A stretch of DNA of 64,000 nucleotides. Origin: Mesorhizobium helmanticense. Lineage in GTDB: Bacteria > Pseudomonadota > Alphaproteobacteria > Rhizobiales > Rhizobiaceae. Positions 39,778 to 50,897 of the stretch are shown one piece after another (within the stretch, counting starts at the first letter, position 1; each line of letters starts with the position of its first letter). The notes beneath the pieces were generated by a model that ran no database searches, was not told the origin of the DNA, and saw nothing but the letters and a program-made list of their open reading frames with translations. The translations under genes were made by a program, and so were the position numbers. Location of the stretch: positions 62,001-126,000 of the forward strand of contig NZ_PZJX01000028.1 in assembly GCF_003034915.1 (NCBI RefSeq), read 5' to 3'.

Positions 39778-40899
39778 TCAGCGGTCCTTGGGGTCGAGCG
39801 CGTCGCGCAGGCCGTCGCCGACGAAGTTCAGCGCGAACAGAGTCGAGACGAGGAAGAAGGCCGGGAACAGAAGCAACCAGTTGGCGCTGCCGATGTTCTT
39901 GGCGCCGACCGAGATCAGCACGCCCCAACTGGTCATCGGCTCCTGGATGCCGAGCCCGAGGAAGGACAGGAAGCTTTCCAGGATGATGACCTGCGGCACC
40001 AGCAGCGTCATGTAGATCACCACCGGCCCGAGCAGGTTGGGTATGACGTGGCGGATCAGGATGCCGCGCTGGCCGACGCCCAGGGCTTCGGCCGCCTGCA
40101 CATATTCCTGGCGCCGGATCGAGAGCGCCTGGCCACGCACGATGCGCGCCATGTCGAGCCACAGCACCGCGCCGACGGCCAAGAACATCAGCACGAAGTT
40201 CCTGCCGAAGAACACCACCAGCATGATGACGAAGAAGATGAAGGGCAGCGAATAGAGCACGTCGACGATGCGCATCATCACCTCGTCGACCCTGCCGCCG
40301 GCAAAGCCCGCCGCAGCGCCATACACGACACCGATGACAACCGCCACGACGCCGGCAAGCAGGCCGATGGCCAGCGAGATGCGCCCGGCCATCAGCGTAC
40401 GCGAGAGCAGATCGCGGCCGGTGTTGTCGGTACCGAACAGGAAATACTGCTGTTTGATCGAGGCGCTCATCGTCACTTCGAGACCGCTGGACGACTTGCT
40501 CTCGATCTTGGTGTCGTCGAAGGCATCGGAACGGTCAAGATAGCGGATGTTGCGGTCGTCGATCGGCTTGGTCGACACAACGGTGACGATGACGCGGCTG
40601 CCGTCCTGCTTCCACTCCTTGATGTCGACGCGCATGCGCTTGATCGCGTCCGTGAGCGCCGTCTCGATCATATCGGCCTTTGGATAGGCACTGAAGCTCG
40701 GCGGCGTGCGCACATAGTCAGCGTAGATGGTGGTGTACTGATGCGGCACGAACCAGGGGCCGAAGACGCTGATGGCCGCGATGAATGCAAGATAGTAGAG
40801 GCTGAACATGGAGGCGCGATTGGCCTTGAGGCGCGCCCATGCGTCGCCCCAGAGCGAGCGGCCGACGACGGCCGGAGCGATCGCTGCGATATCAGTCAT
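39778..40899 (-). CDS. Oligopeptide ABC transporter permease (OppC-like)
   Basis: 373 residues from ATG 40899, whose first bases overlap the OppB-like stop. N-terminal cytoplasmic OppC_N segment and TM1 (SLYYLAFIAAISVFGPWF), then a periplasmic insert of about 110 residues before the core, followed by five TM segments with the EAA loop YVQAAEALGVGQRGIL. E. coli OppC is about 300 residues; the extra length is the periplasmic loop. Forms the channel with the OppB-like subunit. Confidence 0.92.
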   Translation of the reverse strand: MTDIAAIAPAVVGRSLWGDAWARLKANRASMFSLYYLAFIAAISVFGPWFVPHQYTTIYADYVRTPPSFSAYPKADMIETALTDAIKRMRVDIKEWKQDGSRVIVTVVSTKPIDDRNIRYLDRSDAFDDTKIESKSSSGLEVTMSASIKQQYFLFGTDNTGRDLLSRTLMAGRISLAIGLLAGVVAVVIGVVYGAAAGFAGGRVDEVMMRIVDVLYSLPFIFFVIMLVVFFGRNFVLMFLAVGAVLWLDMARIVRGQALSIRRQEYVQAAEALGVGQRGILIRHVIPNLLGPVVIYMTLLVPQVIILESFLSFLGLGIQEPMTSWGVLISVGAKNIGSANWLLLFPAFFLVSTLFALNFVGDGLRDALDPKDR

Positions 40900-41815
40900 A
40901 GCGCACCCTCGGATCGACGACCGCATACATAACGTCGACGATCAGGTTGAAGACGATGGTGAAGAGAGCGATCACCACCACCGTTCCCATGACCAGCGTG
41001 TAGTCGCGGTTGAGCGCGGCATCGACGAAATAGCGGCCGACGCCTGGAATGGAAAAGATCGTCTCGACGATGACCGAGCCGGTCAGCAGTGCCGCGGCTG
41101 CGGGGCCGGTGAAAGAGACGATAGGCAGTATGGCGCCGCGCAATGCGTGCTTGACCACCACCGACCAGTCGGAGAGGCCGAGCGCGCGGGCCGTGCGGAT
41201 ATGATGGGACCGCAGCGATTCGATCATGGAGCCGCGCATCAGGCGGGCGACGATAGCGATCTGCGGCAAGGCAAGCGTCAGCACCGGGCCGACCTTGTTG
41301 ATGAAGGCGCCGTCGCCCCAGCCACCGATCGGCAGCAGCTTCCAGGTCAGCCCGAACAGGAGCTGGATCACGGGCGCGATCACGAAAGTTGGAATGGTGC
41401 TGCCGGCGGTCGCCAGCGCAATCACCGTATAGTCGCCAAGCTTGTTCTGGTTGAGCGCGGCAACGGTGCCGAGCATGCTGCCAATCAGCAAGGCGAGCAG
41501 CAGCGCCGAGGCGCCGAGTTGAACCGAGATGGGCAGGCCCTTGGCAAACAGTTCAGTGACGGTGAAATCCGGCATGTTGTAGCTCGGACCGAAATTGCCG
41601 CGCAGAAGGTTGCCGAGATAATGGACATATTGCAGCCAGAGCGGATCGCTGAGGCCGAACTGGGCTTCCAGATTAGCTTTGATTTCGGGGCTCAAGCCCC
41701 GCTCCTGATTAAACGGGCCGCCCGGTGCGACTCGTATCAGGAAGAACGCCATGGTCACGATGACGAATAGCGTCGGAATGGCGGTCAGAAGCCGCCGGAA
41801 TACATAACGCAGCAT
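40892..41815 (-). CDS. Oligopeptide ABC transporter permease (OppB-like)
   Basis: 307 residues from ATG 41815, the exact size of OppB. N-terminus MLRYVFRRLLTAIPTLFVI is a classical first TM; the EAA loop reads HIRTARALGLSDWSVVVKHALR, in two parts, and the C-terminus DVMYAVVDPRVRYD is family-typical. The gene follows oppA after a 171-base gap with a stem-loop and is coupled to oppC by an 8-base overlap. Confidence 0.93.
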   Translation of the reverse strand: MLRYVFRRLLTAIPTLFVIVTMAFFLIRVAPGGPFNQERGLSPEIKANLEAQFGLSDPLWLQYVHYLGNLLRGNFGPSYNMPDFTVTELFAKGLPISVQLGASALLLALLIGSMLGTVAALNQNKLGDYTVIALATAGSTIPTFVIAPVIQLLFGLTWKLLPIGGWGDGAFINKVGPVLTLALPQIAIVARLMRGSMIESLRSHHIRTARALGLSDWSVVVKHALRGAILPIVSFTGPAAAALLTGSVIVETIFSIPGVGRYFVDAALNRDYTLVMGTVVVIALFTIVFNLIVDVMYAVVDPRVRYD

Positions 41816-41943
41816 CGGCGCCCCGCTTCGGCCAGAGCGACATGCGTCCATACGAACGCATTGCCATGCTCCGGCGCCAAATCTTCGCACCGGGCTTGCC
41901 GAAAATCGAGCACGACTTTCGGACCGATGCGATGACCGACCGG

Positions 41944-41970
41944 CCGCCGCGCCCAGATAAGGCGCGGCGG
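41944..41970 (-). other. Stem-loop after oppA
   Basis: Perfect 10-bp stem CCGCCGCGCC/GGCGCGGCGG (41944-41953 with 41961-41970), 7-nt loop, 17 bases after the binding-protein stop. No U-run follows on the transcript. Same position and type as the stem-loops after the two other binding-protein genes in this window. Confidence 0.75.
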
Positions 41971-41986
41971 TCCAGTCAAGGATGAT

Positions 41987-43579
41987 TCAGTCCTTGGAGA
42001 CGAAGCGGGACGGATGGATGTCCATCACATTGTCATCGAAGCCATGCAGCTTCGAGGAAACGATATCGTGGAAGCTGTAGTAGAGAAGCGGAATGTTGCC
42101 GACGTCATCGACAAGGATGCGCTCGGCCTCAGTGAGGTCTTTCATGCGCTCTTCTGGCTTGCCGCCGGCAGCCGCGGCCTTGTCCATGGCCGCTTCATAT
42201 GCCGGGCTGACATAGTTCGAATAGTTATTGCCGCTGGCCTTGCGTGTGATGCCGAGGAAGGTCTCGGGATCCTTGTAGTCGGCGATCCAGGCGGCACGCG
42301 CCACGTCGTAGTTGCCCTTCTGCTCAAGGAAGGAATAGTGGGTCTTGGTGTCGGTATTGAGCAGCGTGACCTCGACGCCAAGTGGCTTCAACTGCTCCTG
42401 GATGGCGACCGCGGTGTTCTTGTGGTTCTCCGAGGTGTTGTAGCGGATCTCCATCTTCAGCGGATGCTCGGGCGTATAGCCGAGTTTCTCGAGGATTTTC
42501 TTGGCTTCGTCCTCGCGGTCGATCTGCGGCATGTCGGCGTATTTGGCCATTGCCGGCGTGTAGCCCTCGATGCCCGGAGGCACCATCGAATAGCCAGGCA
42601 GCATCGAGTTCTGCCAGACTTTCTCCGCCAGGAAGTCGCGGTCGATCGCCATCGAGATCGCGTTGCGCAGCTCGGGATTATCCCACGGCGCCTTGTCGGT
42701 CTTGATCGCATAGTAGTAGGTGCCGAGATACGGTCCGACGCGGACCTGATCGCCGAACTTGGCCTTGAGGTCAGCGAGCTGTTCGGTCGGCAGGTCGCCG
42801 TAGCTGTCGAGTTCGCCGGCCTCGAAGCGCTTCATCGCCGATGAGCGGTCTTCGGTCGGGATATAGTTCACGACGTCCATCTTGACGCTCGCGGCGTCCC
42901 AGAATTTCGGATTCTTGACCAGCTTCATGTGGTCGTTGGGAATCCACTCGGCCAGCGTATAGGCACCGTTCGAAACGAGATTGCCCGCCTTGATCCAGTC
43001 GGCGCCGAGCTTTTCGATCGAGGCCTTGTTGACCGGATAGGTTGCCTGGTGGGTCAGCATCTCCAGGAAGTATGGCGTCGGCGCCTTCAGCGTCACTTCC
43101 AGCGTGTTGGCGTCGATTGCCTTCACGCCCATATCCTCGGGCTTGCCTTTCTTGGTGTTGACTTCCTCGGCGTTCTTCACGGGATAGAGCATGGAAGCGT
43201 ATTCGGCGGCGGTCGCCGGATCCTCCAGCCGATGGAAGGAGTAGACGAAATCGTCCGCCGTCACAGGGCTGCCATCCGACCACAAACCGTCCTTGCGCAG
43301 CTTGAAGGTGTAGACGGTGCCGTCGTCGGATACGGTCCAGCTTTCGGCGGCGCCCGGAATGAGGTTCGTCTTCTGATCGTGCATGACCAGTCCCTGGAAC
43401 AGGTCGCGTATGATATCGGCTTCGTAGACGGTCGAGGTCTTGTGCGGATCGACAGTCTCCGCCTCGGCGGCGCTGCCTCGGTTATAGACGGTCTCGGCGA
43501 AAGCCGGCGTGTAGAACGTGCCGGCCGTCAAAGCCATCGTCGTAGCGAACACTGTCGCCTTCAGCATATTTTTCAGCAT
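41987..43579 (-). CDS. Periplasmic oligopeptide-binding protein (OppA-like)
   Basis: 530 residues. Signal peptide about 1-28 (ending TPAFA). SBP_bac_5 fold with the OppA-type motifs RGSAAEAETVDPHKT, LRKDGLWSDGSPVTADDFVYSF, RNAISMAIDRDFLAEKVW and the C-terminal NIPLLYYSFHDIVSSKLHGF. Binds short peptides (or murein peptides as MppA does) and delivers them to the OppBC channel. A GGGAGAA ribosome site precedes the start. First gene of the operon. Confidence 0.94.
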   Translation of the reverse strand: MLKNMLKATVFATTMALTAGTFYTPAFAETVYNRGSAAEAETVDPHKTSTVYEADIIRDLFQGLVMHDQKTNLIPGAAESWTVSDDGTVYTFKLRKDGLWSDGSPVTADDFVYSFHRLEDPATAAEYASMLYPVKNAEEVNTKKGKPEDMGVKAIDANTLEVTLKAPTPYFLEMLTHQATYPVNKASIEKLGADWIKAGNLVSNGAYTLAEWIPNDHMKLVKNPKFWDAASVKMDVVNYIPTEDRSSAMKRFEAGELDSYGDLPTEQLADLKAKFGDQVRVGPYLGTYYYAIKTDKAPWDNPELRNAISMAIDRDFLAEKVWQNSMLPGYSMVPPGIEGYTPAMAKYADMPQIDREDEAKKILEKLGYTPEHPLKMEIRYNTSENHKNTAVAIQEQLKPLGVEVTLLNTDTKTHYSFLEQKGNYDVARAAWIADYKDPETFLGITRKASGNNYSNYVSPAYEAAMDKAAAAGGKPEERMKDLTEAERILVDDVGNIPLLYYSFHDIVSSKLHGFDDNVMDIHPSRFVSKD

Positions 43580-43984
43580 GGAGTTCTCCCTGCAGAGGCG
43601 GCCTCGCAGTCACGCCTCTTGAGTGTTGACGCCCCGAGAACCGATCGATGGCCTCTTTGAGCGTGCCGACGGTTCCCTTTCCGGCGGCTTGGTGGCAAGA
43701 CACTAGACAGACGAGAATCTTATTTCAACCGAGTCCTGATTGACGCTAAGTGAGCACCCCGCGCTAAAACAGCAACATCTAAAGCTGAAGCGGATTTTCA
43801 ACTTGGCGCATCTTCAAGTTGCTCCGTCTTTTTTCTGTCTTTGCAATTGGGCCTGGCATGCTCCACGTTATGCTCCGGAACACGAAACTTCGCGCTTCAC
43901 CGTGCCGTTTCCAAGCCGACGCCTCGGGGACATCGGCGATCGAGGTTGCCATGCTGCGCCGCTGTTTATCCTGCTTCTGCAGGG
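43580..43984. other. Intergenic region, presumed opp promoter
   Basis: 405 bases between the oppA start and the alpha-glucosidase stop, both on the minus strand. It must hold the oppA promoter. An inverted repeat CAACTTG/CAAGTTG (43799-43805 with 43815-43821) followed by a T-run (43829-43834) on the plus strand resembles a weak terminator but no plus-strand gene precedes it. No gene or RNA was recognised. Confidence 0.35.
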
Positions 43985-45613
43985 TCAGCCCAGCCGTCCG
44001 AGGAAACTGCCGAGCGGCGGCAGCGACAGTTGGCCGTCCTGCAAGACAATATCGGCAACGTCCGGATCTATCGCCCGCATGGCACCCAGGTCCGGCGGCG
44101 ATCGCCAGTTTGCCGGCTCACCGGCAAAATTGAAGACACAGACCAGCCTCTCGCCATCACGCTCCCGAGTGAAGGCCAGCACGTCGTCCTCGGCATCGAG
44201 AAACCGGATCGAACCGCTGATCAGGGCCGGATGGCGCTTGCGCAAGGCCAGCACCGAACGGTAGGCCGACAGCACCGAGTGATCCTTGCCGTTCTGCACA
44301 TCGACCGCGCGGCTGCGATGCCCCGCCGGAACCGGAAGCCACGGCCTGCCCTGGGAAAAACCGGCATTGTCGGCGCCGGCCTCCCAGACCATCGGCGTGC
44401 GGCAGCCATCCCTGCCCTTGACCCCCGGCCAGAAGCGGATGCCGACCGGATCGCGCAAATCCTCGAAGGCCAGTTCAGCCTCTTCCAGCCCGAGTTCCTC
44501 ACCCTGGTAGAGACAGATCGATCCGCGCAGGCAGGACAGCAGCGCGATCGAGAATTTCGCCACGCTGTCGGCATCGCCCCCGGGCCTTGTCCAGCGCGTC
44601 ACATGGCGCACGACATCGTGGTTGGAAAACGCCCAGCAGACCCAGCCGTCAGCGACGGCGGCCTCGAACGCCTCGACGCAGCCGCGCACATGCGCGGCCG
44701 AGAATTGTGGCCCGAGCAGGTCGAAAGTGTAGCACATGTTGAGCTTGTCGCCGCCGGAGGTATAGGCGGCGAGCGTTTGCAGCGAGCGGGTTTCGTCACC
44801 GACCTCGCCGACGGCGGCGCGGCCTTCATACTCATCGAGCAGCGCGCGGAACCGCCTGAGGAAAGCCAGGTTTTCCGGCTGCGTCTTGTCGAACAGATGC
44901 TCCTGATAGAGATAGGTGTTGGTTTCAGCGTTGGTGCCGGCGACACTTGACGCCAAGGGGGGATTGCTGCGCAGCCAACGGTCATGGACATAGTAGTTGA
45001 CCGTATCCAGCCGGAAGCCGTCGACACCTCGCTCCAGCCAGAACCGCACCGTGTCCAGAAGTGCATCCTGGACCTCGGAATTGTGGAAATTCAGGTCCGG
45101 CTGCGAGGCCAGGAAATTGTGCATGTAGTATTGCCGGCGGGTCGAGTCCCACTCCCAGGCCGGGCCGCCGAACACCGACAGCCAGTTGTTGGGCGCGTTG
45201 CCGTCGGGCTTCGTATCGGCCCAGACATACCAATCGGCCTTGGGATTGTCGCGGCTGGCGCGGCTTTCGACGAACCAGTCATGCTTGTCGGACGAATGCG
45301 AGAGCACCTGGTCGATGATGATCTTCAGGCCGAGCCGGTGGGCTTCGGCAACCAGCGCATCGAAATCCTCGATGCTGCCAAACATCGGATCGACCGCGCA
45401 GTAATCCGACACGTCGTAGCCCATGTCGGCCATCGGCGACTTGAAGAAGGGCGACAGCCAGACGGCGTCGACGCCAAGCGAAGCGACATGTGCCAGCCTC
45501 GACGTGATGCCCTTGAGATCGCCGCTGCCGTCGCCACTCGTATCCTGGAAGGAGCGCGGATAAATCTGGTAGATGATGCAGCCGCGCCACCATTCGGTCT
45601 TCTCATCGGCCAT
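43985..45613 (-). CDS. GH13 alpha-glucosidase
   Basis: 542 residues, GH13 of the oligo-1,6/alpha-glucosidase type. The N-terminus WWRGCIIYQIYPRSFQDTSGDG is diagnostic. Catalytic residues are the nucleophile Asp in GVDGFRLDTVNYY, the acid/base Glu in AVGEVGDETRS and the transition-state Asp in AFSNHDVVRHV. No signal peptide, so it acts on intracellular oligosaccharides, probably maltodextrins from glycogen breakdown. Its ATG overlaps the glgX stop by one base, indicating coupling. Confidence 0.9.
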   Translation of the reverse strand: MADEKTEWWRGCIIYQIYPRSFQDTSGDGSGDLKGITSRLAHVASLGVDAVWLSPFFKSPMADMGYDVSDYCAVDPMFGSIEDFDALVAEAHRLGLKIIIDQVLSHSSDKHDWFVESRASRDNPKADWYVWADTKPDGNAPNNWLSVFGGPAWEWDSTRRQYYMHNFLASQPDLNFHNSEVQDALLDTVRFWLERGVDGFRLDTVNYYVHDRWLRSNPPLASSVAGTNAETNTYLYQEHLFDKTQPENLAFLRRFRALLDEYEGRAAVGEVGDETRSLQTLAAYTSGGDKLNMCYTFDLLGPQFSAAHVRGCVEAFEAAVADGWVCWAFSNHDVVRHVTRWTRPGGDADSVAKFSIALLSCLRGSICLYQGEELGLEEAELAFEDLRDPVGIRFWPGVKGRDGCRTPMVWEAGADNAGFSQGRPWLPVPAGHRSRAVDVQNGKDHSVLSAYRSVLALRKRHPALISGSIRFLDAEDDVLAFTRERDGERLVCVFNFAGEPANWRSPPDLGAMRAIDPDVADIVLQDGQLSLPPLGSFLGRLG

Positions 45614-47613
45614 CACGCACCCCTCCCAGCACTGGCCGTGGCGGCCCTGCGCTCGATCATAAAGTTCACACTGCGGCCGGACAGCGGCCGCGCAAAACCG
45701 ATCGTCTGCGTTTCGATCGCCGGGCGCCACTCGAACCCTTCCCTCGCCGGCAAGGTGAAGACACATTGGCGGCGGTCGCCGTTGACCAGGACGGCAAGGC
45801 GGCTGCCGCCGTCATCGCCGAGCAGCATGACCAGTCGATGTCGCGAGGGATCGTTCCAGTCGGCTTCGCCAAGCGGCGCGCCGGTCTCGGTCAGCCAGGC
45901 GACGTCGGGACTTTCCGACGCATCTGCCGCCTTCCCGGTCAGAAAATGCGTGTCCGAGAGCGCCGGTACGGCGCGGCGCAGCGCGGCGAGCAGCACTGTG
46001 CATTCTTCCAGCGCCCGATCGCGTCCAGCCCAATCGAGCCAGGTGATCGCGTTGTCCTGCGCATAGGCATTGTTGTTGCCCTCCTGCGTACGGCCGAATT
46101 CGTCGCCCGCCGTCAGCATGATGGTGCCGCGCGAGGCAAACAGCGTGGCCAACAGCGCGCATTGGTCATCGAAGCGCGCCTTGGCGACAGCCTCGTCTGA
46201 TGTGGCGCCCTCGACGCCGTTGTTCCATGACAGGTTCTCGCTGTGGCCGTCCCGGTTCTGCTCGCCATTGGCCTCATTGTGCTTGTGCTCATAGGCGACG
46301 ATGTCGGCCAGCGTCATGCCGTCATGCGCGGCGATGAAATTGACGGAGCGGCTTGTCCGCCGCCCTGCCCTGCCGAATACATCGGATGAGCCGGCAAGCC
46401 TTGTCGCCAGCGCGCCGACCATGCCTTGGTCGCCGCGCCAGAAACGTCTGATATCGTCGCGATATTTGTCGTTCCATTCGAGGAAGGGTGGCGGGAAATT
46501 GCCGAGCTGATAGCCGTCCGGCCCGATGTCCCAGGGCTCGGCGATCAGCACCCGGTCGCCAAGAGCCGGATCGTCCCGGATAGCCCTGAGCAACGGCGCA
46601 TCGGCATCGAAAATCCCTTCGACACGGCCCAGAATGGGCGCCAGATCGAAACGGAAGCCGTCGACGCCGGCATGGCTGACAAAATGGCGAAGCGTGTCGA
46701 GGACCATTTCCTGAACAACCGGATGGTCGCAAGCAACCGTGTTGCCGGTTCCGGTGTCGTTGGCCAGCCCGCCGTCCGGCGCGTGCCGGTAATAGGCGTG
46801 GTTGTCGAGGCCGCGCAGCGACAGCGTCGGCCCCAGCCTGTCGCTTTCGCCGGTATGATTGAACACGAGGTCGAGAATGGTGCCGATGCCGGCGTCGCGC
46901 AGCATGGCGACCGTCTGCCACAACTCCGCCAGACCGCCGGGCGCAAGGCGCGGATCGAGCGCCATGAAGGTGACGGGATTGTAGCCCCAGGCATTGCGCA
47001 GCCCGAGCGGCGGCAAATGCCGCTCGTCGATCGAGGCCGTCACCGGCATGAGTTCGACGGCGGAGACGCCAAGCCTTTTCAGATGCTCGACAATCAACGG
47101 ATGGGCGAGCGCTGCAATCGTGCCGCGCTGTTTCTCGGGGATGTCCGGATGCAGCATGGTGAAGGCGCGCACCGGCACTTCATAGATCAGGCCGCCGGGC
47201 TGGAAGAGCGGCGGCGGAGCCGGCAGCGGTTTCGCTGAAGCGCCAGCAATCGCCTTCGGCATCAGCGAAGCGGTGTCGGCGCCCTCGCCCCGACGCGCGG
47301 CGAGCCTGCCGTCATAGGCATAGGGCCTGTCGACCTCCAGGGCATAGGGATCGACGAGCAGCTTGTCGGGATCGAACCAGAAGCCGCGCTCGGGCGCGTA
47401 GTCGCCATCGGCGCGCAAGCCATAGCGCGTGCCGGCGGCAAGGCCGGAGACGAAAAGCCCATGAACGCCGTCGCCTTCCGGCCGGAGTTCCAGCCGGTCG
47501 AGTTCGCGGCTTCTTTGATCGTCGAAGATCGAGACCCAGATGCGCCGAGCCGACGACGACCATACGGCAAAGCGAATGCCGTCTTTGGTGATGGTTGCGC
47601 CGAGCTGGCTCAT
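45613..47613 (-). CDS. glgX: Glycogen debranching enzyme (isoamylase type)
   Basis: 666 residues from ATG 47613. N-terminal CBM48-like domain, then a GH13_11 barrel with nucleophile Asp in DGFRFDLAPILGR, acid/base Glu in LIAEPWDIGPDGYQLG and Asp in FIAAHDGMTLAD. It cleaves alpha-1,6 branches of phosphorylase-limit glycogen, releasing malto-oligosaccharides for the coupled alpha-glucosidase. Separated from pgm by a 202-base gap that carries a palindromic repeat. Confidence 0.95.
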   Translation of the reverse strand: MSQLGATITKDGIRFAVWSSSARRIWVSIFDDQRSRELDRLELRPEGDGVHGLFVSGLAAGTRYGLRADGDYAPERGFWFDPDKLLVDPYALEVDRPYAYDGRLAARRGEGADTASLMPKAIAGASAKPLPAPPPLFQPGGLIYEVPVRAFTMLHPDIPEKQRGTIAALAHPLIVEHLKRLGVSAVELMPVTASIDERHLPPLGLRNAWGYNPVTFMALDPRLAPGGLAELWQTVAMLRDAGIGTILDLVFNHTGESDRLGPTLSLRGLDNHAYYRHAPDGGLANDTGTGNTVACDHPVVQEMVLDTLRHFVSHAGVDGFRFDLAPILGRVEGIFDADAPLLRAIRDDPALGDRVLIAEPWDIGPDGYQLGNFPPPFLEWNDKYRDDIRRFWRGDQGMVGALATRLAGSSDVFGRAGRRTSRSVNFIAAHDGMTLADIVAYEHKHNEANGEQNRDGHSENLSWNNGVEGATSDEAVAKARFDDQCALLATLFASRGTIMLTAGDEFGRTQEGNNNAYAQDNAITWLDWAGRDRALEECTVLLAALRRAVPALSDTHFLTGKAADASESPDVAWLTETGAPLGEADWNDPSRHRLVMLLGDDGGSRLAVLVNGDRRQCVFTLPAREGFEWRPAIETQTIGFARPLSGRSVNFMIERRAATASAGRGA

Positions 47614-47651
47614 GCGCACTCACAGCTGCATAGGCGTTGGCAGGTTGGCTT

Positions 47652-47795
47652 CCCCTTCTCCCCTCGTGGGAGAAGGTGTCGCCGAAGGCGACGGATGAGG
47701 GGTGCTCCAGCTTGGCACCCACAGCACTCCGTCCAACACCCCTCATCCGTCTCGGCGCTACGCGCCGATCCACCTTCTCCCACAAGGGGAGAAGG
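47652..47795. repeat. Palindromic intergenic repeat of Mesorhizobium type
   Basis: A 144-base imperfect palindrome between pgm and glgX. The outer arms are CCCCTTCTCCCCTCGTGGGA... on the left and ...TCCCACAAGGGGAGAAGG on the right, and inner arms GACGGATGAGGGGTG-like and CACCCCTCATCCGTC. It contains further short hairpins (GGCGCTACGCGCC). The shape is that of the extragenic palindromic elements common in Mesorhizobium and relatives. Only one copy is seen in this window, so its repetitive nature is from recognition, not from a copy count here. Confidence 0.75.
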
Positions 47796-47815
47796 AAAGG
47801 CGCGCCGCGCCAGCC

Positions 47816-49447
<1,632 letters not shown>

Positions 49448-50893
49448 TCAGGCAGCCCTTTTCGAAAGCAGCAAGCGGTAGAGTTCAACGTATTTTTCGG
49501 CGCTCTTGTCCCACGACACATCGGCCTTCATGCCTTGTTGTTGCATCGAGGTCCAGACGGTCGGGTTGGCATGCGCCTCAACGAGGCGGCGGATGGCGTG
49601 CAGGAGTGCGCCGCCATTGTTGGGTGCGAACTGGAATCCGGTCGCGACGCCAGCCGAGACGGCGGCCTCGTTGGCGTCGATGACGGTGTCCGCTAGGCCG
49701 CCGGTACGTGCGACGACGGGCACGCAGCCGTAGCGCAGGCCGTAAAGCTGCGTCAGCCCGCAAGGCTCGAAGCGCGAGGGGATGACAATGGCGTCGCAAC
49801 CGCCCTGCATGGTGTGGGAGAGGCCTTCGTCCCAGCCGATGACGACGCCGACACGGCCGCGATGACGAGCGGCCGCGGCGAGCATCGCGCCTTCGAGGCC
49901 GGCGTCGCCGGATCCGAGGATGGCAAGGCGTGCACCCGCCGCGACAATGCCGTCGACGACGGCCGCCAATATGTCCATGCCCTTCTGCCAGGTCAGCCGG
50001 CTGATGACGCAAACGATCGGACTGTCGTCGCGGTCAAGGCTGAAACGATCCTCGACGGCGGCCCTGTTGGGCGTTCGCGCCTTCAATGTCCTGGCTGTGT
50101 AGGTGGAGACCAGATGCTTGTCGGTTTCCGGGTTCCAGATGTCGGTGTCGATACCGTTGACGATGCCGTGGAGATCGGTGGAGCGCATATTGATCAGGCC
50201 GTCGAGGCCCATGCCGAATTCCGGCAGGCGGATTTCCTGCGCATAGGTCGGGCTGACCGTGGTGATCGCCCAGGCAGCCTGCAGGCCGGCTTTGAGGAAA
50301 CCGACACCGCCATAATATTCGACGCCGTCGAGCGCCATGGCCACCGCCGGCAGGCCAAGCTCGCCGAAGATGCCGGCGCCGAACTGGCCCTGGAAGGCAA
50401 GGTTGTGGACGGTGATCATCGACGGCGTACCGACCGCCTTGCCGTAGCGCATATAGGCCAGCGTCATCGCCGACTGCCAGTCATGGGCATGGACGATGTC
50501 AGGCCGGTAGCCGGAGATGGCGCCGCCGGCGATGTCGCCGCCAACCTGGCTCAGTGCCGCGAAACGCCGCCAATTGTCCGGCCAGTCGGCGCCGGTCGCG
50601 TTGCCGTAGGGGCCGCCGGGGCGGTCGAACAGATGCGGCGCGTCGAGCACGAAAAGATTGAGCCCGGCGATCTCGACGGCATGGACCGAAGCCTTGCCGC
50701 CTTGCAGCAGCGGATATTGGTGAACGGCCTTCTTTTTCTTGAAGGCATCCATCACCTGGGGATAGCCGGGGATAAGCGTGCGCATGGTCACGCCCTTGCC
50801 GGCCAGCGCAACCGGCAAGGCGCCAGTCACGTCGGCAAGCCCGCCTGTCTTGATCAGGGGGAATATTTCGGGCGTGACCGACAGAACCTGCAT
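49448..50893 (-). CDS. glgA: Glycogen synthase
   Basis: 481 residues, GT5 family, ADP-glucose:glucan glucosyltransferase. N-terminal [22 protein letters not shown] contains the ADP-glucose-binding KTGGLAD; the C-terminal domain has [18 protein letters not shown] and [15 protein letters not shown] 50893 is chosen over a longer frame. It is 4 bases after glgC and 3 before pgm, tightly coupled. Confidence 0.96.
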   Translation of the reverse strand: MQVLSVTPEIFPLIKTGGLADVTGALPVALAGKGVTMRTLIPGYPQVMDAFKKKKAVHQYPLLQGGKASVHAVEIAGLNLFVLDAPHLFDRPGGPYGNATGADWPDNWRRFAALSQVGGDIAGGAISGYRPDIVHAHDWQSAMTLAYMRYGKAVGTPSMITVHNLAFQGQFGAGIFGELGLPAVAMALDGVEYYGGVGFLKAGLQAAWAITTVSPTYAQEIRLPEFGMGLDGLINMRSTDLHGIVNGIDTDIWNPETDKHLVSTYTARTLKARTPNRAAVEDRFSLDRDDSPIVCVISRLTWQKGMDILAAVVDGIVAAGARLAILGSGDAGLEGAMLAAAARHRGRVGVVIGWDEGLSHTMQGGCDAIVIPSRFEPCGLTQLYGLRYGCVPVVARTGGLADTVIDANEAAVSAGVATGFQFAPNNGGALLHAIRRLVEAHANPTVWTSMQQQGMKADVSWDKSAEKYVELYRLLLSKRAA

Positions 50894-50897
50894 GCGA

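Noticed and set aside
43799..43834. Inverted repeat plus T-run as a plus-strand terminator
   Set aside because: No plus-strand gene precedes it; a 7-bp stem with a weak T-run occurs by chance.
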